Shown: positions 54,340 through 63,294, counted from the stretch's first letter. The stretch: 64,000 nt of DNA from DASUXY01 sp036377675 (GCA_036377675.1 DASUXY010000026.1:26245-90244); one strand, 5' to 3'. Numbers and translations are program-made. The notes: generated by a model from the letters alone, not told the origin.

Positions 54340-55338
54340 TTACGATTCAGAGTCGATCAATTCCGCTTCCTCATCCCAGTCGTCATTCCACTCTACACCT
54401 TGCTCCTCAGCGGCTTCTTTATTTATATATAGTTGGATTTTCGGTGGATATTCGACAGGAATATCTTTCGGCGTTTTCTCTCCTGTTAAAAGATCTACGG
54501 CCATTTCACCCGTTCGATAGCCAATTGTATAATAATCAATTCCAAACGTAGCAAAACCACCCTTTGTAAGTGAATCAGGCTCTCCAACAATGAGCGGAGT
54601 GTCTTGGTCATTAGCGACACCTACAACGCTGTCTAAAGCAGACACGACTGTATTATCTGTAACAATATAAATGACATCTACCTCATCAACAATTGACGTT
54701 GTCGCTTGTTGAACTTCGGCCGAATTTGAAACGGTTCGCTCAACAAAACTTAAACTCGTTCCGTCAGCAGCGGTTTGTACCGTTTCAATTTGGGCAACAG
54801 AGTTTTGTTCACCAGCATTATAAATTAATCCAACTTTTGAATCTGGAAAATACGTATCGATAAAGTTTACCGTTTCATCAATGGCCTCTGGGTGAAGATC
54901 GACTACCCCCGTAATATTGTCACCCGGTTCTTCCATTGACGTAACTAAATTTGCATCGACTGGATCCGTAACCGATGTAAAAACAATCGGAATATCATTT
55001 GTTGCTTGTAAAGCTCCTAGTGCACTCGGCGTAGAGTTAGCAAAAATTAAATCTACACCATCTGAAACGAAATTTTGGCTAATCGTATTGACATTGCTTT
55101 TATCATTTTGAGCATTTTGAAAATCATATTCGACATCTAGTCCTGCTTCTTCTAACGCTGCTTTAAAACCTTCATACGCCTGATCAAGTGAAGGGTGTTC
55201 TACAATTTGTGTCGCTCCAATTTTATATGTTTCCTTTCCTTGATCAGCCGATGAATCATCATCGTCGGCATTACAAGCTGTTAAGAGAAGCAACAAACTT
55301 AAACTTGCTAAACTCATCCATTGAACCCATCTTTTCAT
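54340..55338 (-). CDS. ABC binding lipoprotein, TrpX family
   Basis: 332 residues. Signal peptide with lipobox LTAC, an acidic linker, then the ABC_sub_bind domain (KIGATQIVEHPSLDQAYEGF, FVSDGVDLIFANSTPSALG, YNAGEQNSVAQIETVQ). Members bind aromatic amino acids in streptococci (TrpX). The substrate here is unproven but an aromatic amino acid would fit the neighbouring phenylalanine cluster. GGGAGG precedes the ATG. First gene of the operon; strong promoter. Confidence 0.87.
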   Translation of the reverse strand: MKRWVQWMSLASLSLLLLLTACNADDDDSSADQGKETYKIGATQIVEHPSLDQAYEGFKAALEEAGLDVEYDFQNAQNDKSNVNTISQNFVSDGVDLIFANSTPSALGALQATNDIPIVFTSVTDPVDANLVTSMEEPGDNITGVVDLHPEAIDETVNFIDTYFPDSKVGLIYNAGEQNSVAQIETVQTAADGTSLSFVERTVSNSAEVQQATTSIVDEVDVIYIVTDNTVVSALDSVVGVANDQDTPLIVGEPDSLTKGGFATFGIDYYTIGYRTGEMAVDLLTGEKTPKDIPVEYPPKIQLYINKEAAEEQGVEWNDDWDEEAELIDSES

Positions 55339-55390
55339 ATACGTATTTCCTCCCGAAACTAGTTTATTTTTTCAAAAAAATTTAAGGAAA

Positions 55391-55418
55391 ATTATATCAT
55401 GAATTAAGATTATGTCAA
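55391..55418 (-). promoter_or_regulatory. Promoter of TrpXYZ-type operon
   Basis: TTGACA (complement of 55413-55418), 16-base spacer, extended -10 TGATATAAT (complement of 55391-55399). No T-box or other riboswitch is seen in the 50-base leader. Confidence 0.8.
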
Positions 55419-55485
55419 GTGAACGACAATTATTTACAGCAATAATCATTTGAAAATAGGGGAAAGGATAGTGAAATAAACAGCG

Positions 55486-55557
55486 ATAAATGCCTTCATA
55501 TAGCACTGACGAAACAAATTTCCGTCATAGAGCAGTCAACAATATTGGCATTTAATA
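55486..55557 (-). terminator. Complex hairpin behind E2 gene
   Basis: Outer pairing AAATGCC / GGCATTT (55487-55493 and 55546-55552, approximate) encloses TGACGAAA / TTTCCGTCA. The minus-strand tail is only moderately T-rich, so termination efficiency is unclear. Confidence 0.35.
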
Positions 55558-55564
55558 ACATATT

Positions 55565-56788
55565 TTAAATGAGTTCTACTAGTAACTGTCCAGGGTGCTC
55601 AATCAATCGTTTCAAACGATTCGTAAACTGAATCGCTGTCGCTCCATCAGCAACCCGATGATCAAAAGACATGGAGAGAGGCATCATTTGTCGGATGACA
55701 ATCTCATCCTTCTCATTGACAACAGGGGTCTTTTTCGCTTGGTGAAATGCGATGAGTGCTGTTTCTGGGTAATGGATAATCGGGGTCGCTCCTGTACTAC
55801 CAAGAGGACCAACATTGCTCACTGTACAAGTGCTATATCGTGTTTCTCCATACGTTAACGTTCCTTCGTTAGCCTTTTTAATCAGTCGCTTCATATTACG
55901 ATGAAGCTCGATAATGGACTTTTGATCGACGTTATGAATGACTGGTACTAAAAGTCCAGATTCGGTGTCTGTAGCCATGCCAATATGATAATCTTTTTTT
56001 AAAATGATTCGTTCATTTTGTTCATCAAGTTCGGCATTAAAAATTGGAAAATCTTTTAATGCAACGACGAGCGCTTTGATGAAAAAAGCTACTACGGTAA
56101 TCGCAGTCCCATCCCGTTTCAACTGTTGGCGGATGTTCATAACATTTGTCACATCAATGTCATCAAAATGCGTAACGTGTGGGATTGTAAACAGAGACTT
56201 TACCATGTTTTTAGCAATTTGTTTGCGGATTCCTCGAAAAGGTATATACTCTAGTTCTTCCTCATCATGCACCGCAACATTGAGAGATGGAGATCCTACT
56301 TCCTGCTCATATGGCTCATCCGTTGTCAATTGCTTATTCTTTACGTGCTGATAGACATCTTCTTCCGTTACACGCCCGTCGGGACCTGTTGGCGTTATTT
56401 TTTCGATATTTACGTTATGATCTCGGGCAATTTTTCGAGTATATGGAGTAGCTAATACCCGTTGAATGGTGTTAACAGAACGATACGGTACGTTCCTTTG
56501 TGGTGAGCGGGTTTCTGGTGGATCTTCAACGACTCCTTCTCGCTTCTGTTTGTTTTCTTGTTCGATATGGAGGAGCGTCGTTCCAACATGAACGGTCTCG
56601 CCGACTTCCACGATAATTTCTTTAATCGTACCCGTAGTGGGTGAAGGTAATTGAGCGACCATTTTATCCGTTTGCACTTCTACGAGAGGCTGATCGATCG
56701 ACACACGTTCGCCTTCCTCGACGAGATAGTCGACAACTTCACCCTCTGTAATTCCTTCTCCTACATCGTGAAACTTTACTTGTAACAA
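55565..56788 (-). CDS. E2 acyltransferase of 2-oxo acid dehydrogenase
   Basis: 407 residues. A single lipoyl domain (1-76; lipoyl-lysine in VEVQTDKMVAQL), peripheral subunit-binding domain (about 110-145; ATPYTRKIARDHNVNIEK) and catalytic domain with the HxxxDG motif as SFDHRVADGATA. Transfers the acyl group to CoA. Length and domain order match branched-chain E2 (BkdB) and PDH-type E2. The TTG start at 56788 is favoured because AGGGGG lies seven bases upstream; the longer TTG frame to 56815 overlaps it. Last gene of the operon; no E3 gene follows. Confidence 0.9.
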   Translation of the reverse strand: MLQVKFHDVGEGITEGEVVDYLVEEGERVSIDQPLVEVQTDKMVAQLPSPTTGTIKEIIVEVGETVHVGTTLLHIEQENKQKREGVVEDPPETRSPQRNVPYRSVNTIQRVLATPYTRKIARDHNVNIEKITPTGPDGRVTEEDVYQHVKNKQLTTDEPYEQEVGSPSLNVAVHDEEELEYIPFRGIRKQIAKNMVKSLFTIPHVTHFDDIDVTNVMNIRQQLKRDGTAITVVAFFIKALVVALKDFPIFNAELDEQNERIILKKDYHIGMATDTESGLLVPVIHNVDQKSIIELHRNMKRLIKKANEGTLTYGETRYSTCTVSNVGPLGSTGATPIIHYPETALIAFHQAKKTPVVNEKDEIVIRQMMPLSMSFDHRVADGATAIQFTNRLKRLIEHPGQLLVELI

Positions 56789-56820
56789 CACGCCACCCCC
56801 TAAATGATTAGACAACCTTT

Positions 56821-57843
56821 TTAAAAAGAAATTGCTTTTTCAATACTGTCTAATACGCGTTTTTCCGTCGGTACATAGTGATGCTCTAACGCAAAAAAAG
56901 GAACCGGCACATCAAAGCCTGTCACTCGCTCAATCGGAGCACGTAAATAAAGAAATGAAGTATCGTTAATGATAGAAATAAGATCTGTGCCTAGACCACC
57001 CGTCCCCTGTGCTTCATGGACAATGACAGCACGACCTGTTTTCTGAACCGACTGAGCAATGAGATCCCGATCCAGTGGATACAGAGTTCGCAAATCAATA
57101 ATTTCACAACGAATTCCTTTTTGTTCCGCTTGTGCAGCTGCTTTTTCTACAATCGGAATCATTGCCCCCCACGCGATTAAAGAAATATCGGTTCCTTCCT
57201 GAATGATGTTTCCTTTTCCAATTTCAATTGTATACGTACCAACGGGAACATTACCTCGAGTCGAACGATAACTTCTCATCGGTTCCAAAAATAAGATCGG
57301 ATCTTCACTTTCAATGGCTGCTATTAACAGGCCTTTTGCATCAAACGGATGGCTCGGACAAACGACCTTTAAACCTGGCATATGTGTAAATAGAGCTTCA
57401 GCACTATCCGAATGGATTTCTGGAGCATGAATGCCTGCCCCATAAGGTGCCCGAATAACCATTGGGACTGAATAATGCCCCATCGTTTTCATCCGAAGTC
57501 GAGAGACATGCGTCATGATTTGGTCGTAGGCAGGATAAATAAAACCTAGAAATTGGATTTCGGCTACAGGTTTATAGCCATTCACAGCTAAACCGACAGA
57601 TGTACCAATAATACCTGATTCAGATAATGGTGTATCGATGACTCGGTCCTCACCAAATTGTTCGTAAAGTCCTTCTGTTGCTCGAAAGACCCCGCCATTT
57701 TTTCCGATGTCTTCTCCTAGAAGAAGAACCGCCTCATCTTCTGTAAGCATCGTTCGTAACCCATCATTGATCGCCTGAATCATTGTCATCGTTTTTGTTT
57801 TCTGCTTCACCTCGTCCACTTGATCCATTCTCATACTACTCAT
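56821..57843 (-). CDS. E1-beta of 2-oxo acid dehydrogenase
   Basis: 340 residues, the transketolase-like beta subunit (LLGEDIGKNGGVFRATEGLY, DTPLSESGIIGTSVGLAVNG, RAPYGAGIHAPEIHSDSAEA). It forms the alpha2beta2 decarboxylase with the preceding ORF. ATG start overlaps the E1-alpha stop by eight bases, indicating coupled translation. Substrate cannot be read; branched-chain, aromatic and pyruvate E1 subunits are closely related. Confidence 0.9.
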   Translation of the reverse strand: MSSMRMDQVDEVKQKTKTMTMIQAINDGLRTMLTEDEAVLLLGEDIGKNGGVFRATEGLYEQFGEDRVIDTPLSESGIIGTSVGLAVNGYKPVAEIQFLGFIYPAYDQIMTHVSRLRMKTMGHYSVPMVIRAPYGAGIHAPEIHSDSAEALFTHMPGLKVVCPSHPFDAKGLLIAAIESEDPILFLEPMRSYRSTRGNVPVGTYTIEIGKGNIIQEGTDISLIAWGAMIPIVEKAAAQAEQKGIRCEIIDLRTLYPLDRDLIAQSVQKTGRAVIVHEAQGTGGLGTDLISIINDTSFLYLRAPIERVTGFDVPVPFFALEHHYVPTEKRVLDSIEKAISF

Positions 57844-58900
57844 GTAATGACCCCCTTAGCGATTCAACATATGCCTCTTTCTGTTCGATTAATTGTCTTG
57901 GGAGATCCGCATATAAATAATCAAATAAATCGTCCACTTTCGCTGCTGGATATTTTTCCATCTGTTTGACAGCTGCTTCCACTTCGTCATGACATTCAGT
58001 ATGGATGTTTTGTATCGTTTGTTCATCCCAACAATCTCGTTTTTTCATCAAATGTTCCAAGCGAAGGAGTGGATCGATAAAACGTTTTCCTTGATTTTCC
58101 GTTCGATATTTCGTTGGATCATCTGCTGTCGTATGAGCACCTTTTCGCCACGTCACTGCCTCGATCAATGTTGGACCTTTACCTTTTCGGGCTAAATGAA
58201 CAGCTTTCTTCGTTTCAAAATAAACGATTAAACAGTCATTTCCATCAACCCGTACACTACGCATCCCGTAAGCGATTCCTTTTTGCGCGATCGTTTCCGA
58301 ATTCATTTGCCGTTCGATTGGTACAGAAATGGCATAACCGTTATTTTGATTGAAAAAAATGGTCGGTGTTTGGAAAACACTAGCAAAATTTAATCCCTCA
58401 TGAAAATCTCCTTCTGATGTAGCACCATCACCAAAATAGGCAATCGCGACACGGTCTGTACCTTTTTTCTTTTCAGCCCAGGAAGCACCGACGGCGTGAG
58501 GAATTTGTGTAGCGATCGGCACGGCCGCCGGGAAAATATGTTTTCCAGCGGGGGGGACGCAACCTTCAACACGACCATTCCAATAGAGTAATGTTCGAAC
58601 CATATTAGCTCCGAATGTTAGCGTCGCTCCGTGATCACGATATGTGGGAAACATCCAATCCCCATCTTCTAATGCCAAAGCGCTCCCGACTTGTGAAGCT
58701 TCTTGGCCTTCGAAAGGCGGATACGTCCCAATCCGACCTTGCCTTTGTAAATGAATGGCTTTTCGATCAAATGTACGAATGCGAAACATATGGCGATACA
58801 TGCGAAGTAACAATTGCTCATCCAGTTGACTGTCGTAGGAGGAATCAAGTACATTCCCCTTACCGTCCATTATCTGTTTGATCGGAAACTTTTTGTCCAT
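57836..58900 (-). CDS. E1-alpha of 2-oxo acid dehydrogenase
   Basis: 354 residues. The thiamine-diphosphate motif is GDGATSEGDFHEGLNFA, with FNQNNGYAIS following (usually NNxYAIS). Regulatory-loop residues YRDHGATL and RKGAHTTADDPTKYR are present. Similar to PdhA and to branched-chain BkdA1. The ATG at 58900 sits behind GAGGAGGT; an ORF frame to 58945 is not supported. 96 bases separate it from phenylalanine dehydrogenase, compatible with co-transcription. Confidence 0.9.
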   Translation of the reverse strand: MDKKFPIKQIMDGKGNVLDSSYDSQLDEQLLLRMYRHMFRIRTFDRKAIHLQRQGRIGTYPPFEGQEASQVGSALALEDGDWMFPTYRDHGATLTFGANMVRTLLYWNGRVEGCVPPAGKHIFPAAVPIATQIPHAVGASWAEKKKGTDRVAIAYFGDGATSEGDFHEGLNFASVFQTPTIFFNQNNGYAISVPIERQMNSETIAQKGIAYGMRSVRVDGNDCLIVYFETKKAVHLARKGKGPTLIEAVTWRKGAHTTADDPTKYRTENQGKRFIDPLLRLEHLMKKRDCWDEQTIQNIHTECHDEVEAAVKQMEKYPAAKVDDLFDYLYADLPRQLIEQKEAYVESLRGSLHE

Positions 58901-58996
58901 AACATACCTCCTCAGGTGACATACTCCATAACAGACGTCATACATCTATGCAAACAGCACATCAGTTATAGGAGAAAAAATGATCCATATGAACCG

Positions 58997-60139
58997 TCAC
59001 GAACGCATATTCCATTTAGGCCTTACGGTTCTACTGTAAAAACTGTTCCGTCTTGCACGTTGTTTCAAAATATCTTTACAAATTATATTCGCTGCTTCGA
59101 CCGTCGTCACATCTTCGTTTTCAGCATGTTTATAAACGTTCAACAACATATTGTAAATTTCTTTCGTTTTCAGCATCACTCGTTCTTGATTGGCACCATA
59201 TAATTCATCAGCGACTTGAATTAAACCGCCAGAATTAATGATATAATCAGGAGCGAACAATATTCCTTTTTCTTTCAATCGTTTGGCGTGTTCTTCATTC
59301 AATAGCTGATTGTTAGCAGAGCCTGCAACTGCTTTTACATTCAATTGACGAATCGTTGCATCATTGATTACCCCACCTAGTGCACACGGAACGAAAATAT
59401 CAGCTCCTTGTGCATAAATATCTTCAGGCTCAACAACCGTTATAGACCCTTTCGTTGTTTTTCCAACGTGTTGAATGGCCGCCAGTCGCTCTTCATGAAT
59501 ATCGGTAACGTATACGTGTGCACCAGCTTCTACTAATCGTGTAGTGACTTTATATCCAACTTTTCCAAGTCCTTGGACAGCATACGTTACGCTAGCTAAA
59601 TCATCGGTTCCGAATAGCACTTGATTTGTCGCTTGTAATCCGTACAAAATGCCCTTTGCTGTCGGAATGGAAGAATCTCCTCCTCCACCATATGCTTCGG
59701 GAACACCGACGATATAATTCGTCTCTCGCAAGGAATAGACGAAGTCATCCATCGTCGTTCCCATATCTGTACCCGTATAAAAACGGCCGCCAAGCGAATC
59801 GACAAACTGGCCAAAAGAGCGAAATAATTCAGGTGTTTTATCTGTAAGTGGATCCCCGATAATGACTGCTTTTCCACCGCCAAAATCGACATCTGCGGCA
59901 GCGCATTTATACGTCATCCCTTCAGAAAGTCGTAAAACATCTTCTAATGCCTCATCCACACTGTCATACGGATACATTCGACAACCGCCTAAAGCTGGAC
60001 CAAGAGTTGTATTATGGATAGCAATAATCGACTCGAGGCCTGTAGATGGATCATTACAAAACATCACTTGCTCATGTTCGTTCATCTGTTCAAACAACGT
60101 CAAACGCTTTTTTTGCAAAACCCCTTCTCCGACGCTCAT
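58997..60139 (-). CDS. pdh: Phenylalanine dehydrogenase
   Basis: 380 residues of the Glu/Leu/Phe/Val dehydrogenase family; NAD-dependent reversible deamination, here probably phenylalanine to phenylpyruvate. It follows the Thermoactinomyces PheDH rather than LeuDH at diagnostic places: GGCRMYPY, DEALEDVLRLSEGMTYKC, ADVDFGGGK and GRFYTGTDMGTTMDDFV (LeuDH has AAGLNLGG and ITAEDVGTTVDD there). The dinucleotide fold is VQGLGKVGYKV; the C-terminal SANNQL motif is intact. AAAGGGGG lies seven bases before the ATG. A cre site and a palindrome precede it. Confidence 0.85.
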   Translation of the reverse strand: MSVGEGVLQKKRLTLFEQMNEHEQVMFCNDPSTGLESIIAIHNTTLGPALGGCRMYPYDSVDEALEDVLRLSEGMTYKCAAADVDFGGGKAVIIGDPLTDKTPELFRSFGQFVDSLGGRFYTGTDMGTTMDDFVYSLRETNYIVGVPEAYGGGGDSSIPTAKGILYGLQATNQVLFGTDDLASVTYAVQGLGKVGYKVTTRLVEAGAHVYVTDIHEERLAAIQHVGKTTKGSITVVEPEDIYAQGADIFVPCALGGVINDATIRQLNVKAVAGSANNQLLNEEHAKRLKEKGILFAPDYIINSGGLIQVADELYGANQERVMLKTKEIYNMLLNVYKHAENEDVTTVEAANIICKDILKQRARRNSFYSRTVRPKWNMRS

Positions 60140-60165
60140 TCATAATCCCCCTTTAGCGACACTTA

Positions 60166-60179
60166 TTTAAGCGCTTACA
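60166..60179 (-). promoter_or_regulatory. CcpA cre site ahead of pdh
   Basis: On the gene strand TGTAAGCGCTTAAA matches the cre consensus TGWNANCGNTNWCA at 13 of 14 positions, 27 bases from the start codon. A TATAAA is adjacent (complement of 60182-60187). Catabolite repression of the aromatic amino-acid operon is expected. Confidence 0.65.
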
Positions 60180-60211
60180 TTTTTATAAAAGGTGTACGTA
60201 GATTGTGTTGG

Positions 60212-60240
60212 CGGACTGGAAACAAACCGTTTCCAGTCCG
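60212..60240. promoter_or_regulatory. Perfect 12-base-arm hairpin between NMO and pdh
   Basis: CGGACTGGAAAC (60212-60223) / GTTTCCAGTCCG (60229-60240), five-base loop. It has no T-run on either strand, so it may be a terminator of the monooxygenase gene of an unusual kind, or an operator for the downstream promoter. Confidence 0.55.
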
Positions 60241-60245
60241 TAAAA

Positions 60246-61208
60246 TTAAATCCCCACGGTTTGTAACGAATTTCCAATGCGACTGATTTGTTCATTTGCA
60301 TCGCTCATCATTTGTGCGAATAAATCTTGAACGGTTGGAAGGTCGTCAATGAGACCCGCCACTTGTCCACCATTGAGAAAACCATTTTGTAAATCTCCTT
60401 TGACTGCACCTTTAACATGATTTTTTTCTGACGTTAGCGATTTGTATTGTTCAACCGTAATCCCTTCTTTTTCAAGGGATGCCAGTTTATGTCCATACGG
60501 GGTTGATAAAATTCTCCGTGTTTGCCCAACAGTCCTGCCAACGATGAGCGTCTCGCTATCTTTCGTTTCCAACAACGTCTTTTTATACTGTGGGTGAAAA
60601 GGTGCTTCTTTCGTTGCGATTAAACGAGTACCTAATTGAACACCAGAAGCTCCAAGCATGAGCGCTGCTGCTAAACCTTTTCCATCACCAATTCCGCCTG
60701 CCGCGAGAACAGGAACCGTTACTGCTCGTGTAATTTGCGGAATGAGTGTAAATGTCGTCAGTTCAAAATTCGAATGAATACCCGCAGCTTCAAAACCTTC
60801 CGCAACAATAAGATCTGCTCCAGCTTTTTCTGCCTTCTGTGCATGCCTGACAGAAGCGACGACAGCCATCACCCGAATATGATGTTCATGAAGAAAAGGA
60901 ATCCAAGGAGCGGGGTTGCCCGCAGATAAAGAAACAACCGGGACTTCATGTTTGGTGATGAGTTCAATGATTTCTTCAACATACGGAGTGACACGAAGAG
61001 CAATATTTACTGCAAATGGTTGATCGGTCCGTTCTTTTGTTTGTTGAATGAGTTTCTCTACTTCATCAGGCGTCATCGTTCCACAACCAATTGTACCAAG
61101 ACCTCCAGCTTCTGAAACAGCTGCCGCTAAAGGCGCATTGCTAATATTGCCCATTCCTCCTTGCACAATTGGATACCGAATACGTAACAAATGACATACA
61201 TCGTTCAT
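60246..61208 (-). CDS. Nitronate monooxygenase / FabK-like flavoprotein
   Basis: 320 residues, TIM-barrel FMN protein of the NMO/2-nitropropane dioxygenase family. Conserved elements: RYPIVQGGMGNISNAPLAAA, LIVAEGFEAAGIHS, VLAAGGIGDGKGLAAALMLG (phosphate site) and GVQLGTRLIATKEAP. Related members include enoyl-reductases (FabK) and uncharacterised enzymes of aromatic degradation clusters. AGGGGG precedes the ATG. It is read in the same direction as pdh-E1-E2, with a hairpin between; function in the cluster is open. Confidence 0.85.
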   Translation of the reverse strand: MNDVCHLLRIRYPIVQGGMGNISNAPLAAAVSEAGGLGTIGCGTMTPDEVEKLIQQTKERTDQPFAVNIALRVTPYVEEIIELITKHEVPVVSLSAGNPAPWIPFLHEHHIRVMAVVASVRHAQKAEKAGADLIVAEGFEAAGIHSNFELTTFTLIPQITRAVTVPVLAAGGIGDGKGLAAALMLGASGVQLGTRLIATKEAPFHPQYKKTLLETKDSETLIVGRTVGQTRRILSTPYGHKLASLEKEGITVEQYKSLTSEKNHVKGAVKGDLQNGFLNGGQVAGLIDDLPTVQDLFAQMMSDANEQISRIGNSLQTVGI

Positions 61209-61518
61209 ACGTCTACCCCCTACTAATGTATAAGAATTTATTCGTATTTATTCATCGACCCCGTTACCCAATAACGGCTCTCGCTAAACAAATAGCTAAT
61301 TAAACCTATCGCGTTTATGTAACGTCATCTTATCAAATCGTCATATATATATCAAGGATGAGTTTGATTTTTCAGAATGTATTGATAGCGTTGGACGCAT
61401 GACGTTTTTACGTGGGGCGTTTAATAAGTAGTGCATATTTTTAAGTTTTATAGTAGACTATGGGGCAGACTCATTGTTTAATGAATCATACAAAAATAAA
61501 CAAAGAGAAGGGAAAAAC
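61209..61518. promoter_or_regulatory. NMO-paaX divergent region
   Basis: 310 bases with no gene. It holds a direct repeat TTTATTC at 61237-61243 and 61247-61253 and a TCATT/AATGA inverted repeat near 61469-61482 just before paaX, which could be operator elements for PaaX. Clear promoters are not visible. Confidence 0.35.
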
Positions 61519-62367
61519 ATGAAAAAACAATTTAATACGCGATCGATGATTTTCACCATTTATGGAGACTATATCCGTCACTATGGAAATGTTATTTGGA
61601 TTGGCAGTTTAATTAAATTGCTAGAAGAGTTCGGGCACAATGAACAGGCCGTACGTGCAGCCGTATCCCGTATGCATAAACAAGGCTGGGTACAATCCGA
61701 AAAACGTGGTAATAAAAGTTATTATTCATTAACAGAGCAAGGAAGAGCACGCATGGAAGAAGCTTCTAAACGTATTTATAAATTAGAGGCACCGACGTGG
61801 GATGGGAAATGGCGAATGCTTATTTATACAATCCCGGAAGAAAAACGACATTTACGAGATGACTTACGAAAAGAACTCGTGTGGAGTGGTTTTGGCCTTC
61901 TTTCGAACAGTTGTTGGATTACACCGAATCCGTTAGAAGAAGAAATTCATCGTCTCATCAACAAATATGGAATTGAAAAATACGTCACTTTTTTTCAAGC
62001 AACATATGAAGGAATGGAGAGCCCACAAGCACTCGTTAAAAAATGCTGGGATCTCGATGAAATGAATGAAAAATATGCGCAATTTATCCAAGAATATAGC
62101 CAAAAATATGTCATCGATAAAAATAAACTTGAAAAAGGTGAAATGGATGATGGGAGTTGTTTTGTCGAATGTGCGTGGCTCGTCCATCAATACCGAAAGT
62201 TTTTATTTATCGATCCAAACCTTCCGAAAGAACTGTTGCCTAAAAAATGGCTCGGCGACTCCGCTGCTTCGTTATTTAAAGACTATTATAAAATTCTCGC
62301 TCCACCCGCTACACGTTTTTTTGAATCTGTCTTTAAACTGGGAGAGCCGATCCCACATAAGGAGTAA
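61519..62367 (+). CDS. paaX: PaaX phenylacetyl-CoA-responsive repressor
   Basis: 282 residues. The N-terminal PaaX winged helix (FNTRSMIFTIYGDYIRHYGN, NEQAVRAAVSRMHKQGWVQS) and the C-terminal PaaX domains (WRMLIYTIPEEKRHLRDDLR, FVECAWLVHQYRKFLFIDPN) are clear. In E. coli (about 316 residues) it represses paa genes and is released by phenylacetyl-CoA. The ATG at 61519 follows AGAAGGG; an upstream ATG at 61474 has no such site. It stands divergent from the NMO-pdh-E1-E2 genes. Confidence 0.93.
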   Translation: MKKQFNTRSMIFTIYGDYIRHYGNVIWIGSLIKLLEEFGHNEQAVRAAVSRMHKQGWVQSEKRGNKSYYSLTEQGRARMEEASKRIYKLEAPTWDGKWRMLIYTIPEEKRHLRDDLRKELVWSGFGLLSNSCWITPNPLEEEIHRLINKYGIEKYVTFFQATYEGMESPQALVKKCWDLDEMNEKYAQFIQEYSQKYVIDKNKLEKGEMDDGSCFVECAWLVHQYRKFLFIDPNLPKELLPKKWLGDSAASLFKDYYKILAPPATRFFESVFKLGEPIPHKE

Positions 62368-62407
62368 ATGATTTCGGAGGAACTTATAACGATTTCCCAT
62401 AGAAAAA

Positions 62408-62449
62408 TTGACTTATCGGTGCTTCATAAGCATCGATAAGTCAATCCTA
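62408..62449. terminator. Hairpin terminator after paaX
   Basis: Stem TTGACTTATCG.TGCTT / AAGCA.CGATAAGTCAA (about 17 base pairs, one mismatch). The T-run (TTTTTC) is on the minus strand, so it may act there rather than for paaX. Confidence 0.6.
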
Positions 62450-62462
62450 CTCAAAGGATAAT

Positions 62463-62480
62463 TTTATACTAAATATAGAT
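62463..62480. repeat. Second copy of an 18-base AT-rich repeat
   Basis: TTTTATACTAAATATAGA, identical to 25423-25440. AT-rich, so chance is possible. Confidence 0.35.
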
Positions 62481-62641
62481 ATAGGTTTCAACTACAAAAT
62501 AACCTTCTTTATATCGCTGGGAAAATTTATTGCTACGCCTATCTTAACACTTCCTGAAACGCTTCTTCCTCTTCATCTTCAAATCCTTTAAAGATGATGG
62601 ATAAACAAATATAAAAGAGTCGCATTCCCAAGACTCAGTAG

Positions 62642-62873
62642 TGGCAAGAGAAATATCAGGTCATAATTGGAGTAGATGTAGGCGTTGGTGTAGCATCCCT
62701 AGCAGTAGGCGGTACCGTAGCTGCAGGAGTGGTAGGCACAGTTGGGGCCGCAGCTGATATTGCGGATGATGCAACCAATGAAGCCGTTGCTCCTACGAAA
62801 ATTCAATGGAAAGAGCGTTTCTGATCATATGAAAAGTGGTATACAAACAGTTGCAGGTTGGTTCAAAAAATAA
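62642..62873 (+). pseudogene. Frameshifted remnant of a toxin-like or membrane protein
   Basis: Frame 62642-62824 has a Gly/Val/Ala-rich segment (GVDVGVGVASLAVGGTVAAG, AADIADDATNEAVAPTK), then stops; a one-base shift continues HMKSGIQTVAGWFKK to a stop at 62871-62873. There is no start codon and a stop lies just ahead. The texture resembles the hydrophobic central part of LXG/T7SS-secreted toxins of Bacillus, but identification is weak. A neighbouring frame 62884-62985 codes for a 33-residue hydrophobic peptide without ribosome-binding site. Confidence 0.4.
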
Positions 62874-63162
62874 TAAGACAAAAATGGCAAGCCCCGCCCA
62901 GCCCGCTTTAGTTTTAAGTCCACTAATCGCTCCTGTTTTTATATTTACCTTATCCGCAATTGGTGGAATGTTACCTCTTTTGTGAGTGTATTTGTGATGA
63001 TAACGTTTCGTCTGTTTCTACCATTGAATCAATCGATTGATTCACCATATGAATATGTTGTAAACTTTTCGCCTTTTGTCACGCAATTATTTGTTCTACT
63101 CTTTTACTAAATTATCATAATCGGTCCATATGTTGAACCCCATGCGACAAAGGATCCACTAC
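62874..63162. other. Gene-poor region around 63 kb
   Basis: No intact gene. The hydrophobic 33-codon frame mentioned above lies at 62884-62985; the rest shows no pattern I can support. Confidence 0.4.
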
Positions 63163-63200
63163 AAATAAAAACGCCCTTTCTTTTTTACAAGAAAGAGCGG
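63163..63200 (-). terminator. Terminator of paaY-like gene
   Basis: Minus strand CGCTCTTTCTT / AAGAAAGGGCG, loop GTAAAA, followed by TTTTTATTT. Confidence 0.85.
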
Positions 63201-63294
63201 CGAACGTATGATGATTATCAATTCATCGTTACCAATGAAGTATAAAAACGTCTGTATAACACAAATAGACCTGAATCTTAGAAAATATGACTCT

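Noticed and set aside
55339..55400. T-box leader ahead of the TrpX-family operon
   Set aside because: Expected for a tryptophan transporter, but no T-box sequence (AGGGTGGNACC) or specifier stem is present.
60140..60245. Sigma-54 promoter for the pdh-E1-E2 genes, as in the B. subtilis bkd operon
   Set aside because: No TGGCAC-N5-TTGCA element was found; only a sigma-A-like TATAAA is visible.
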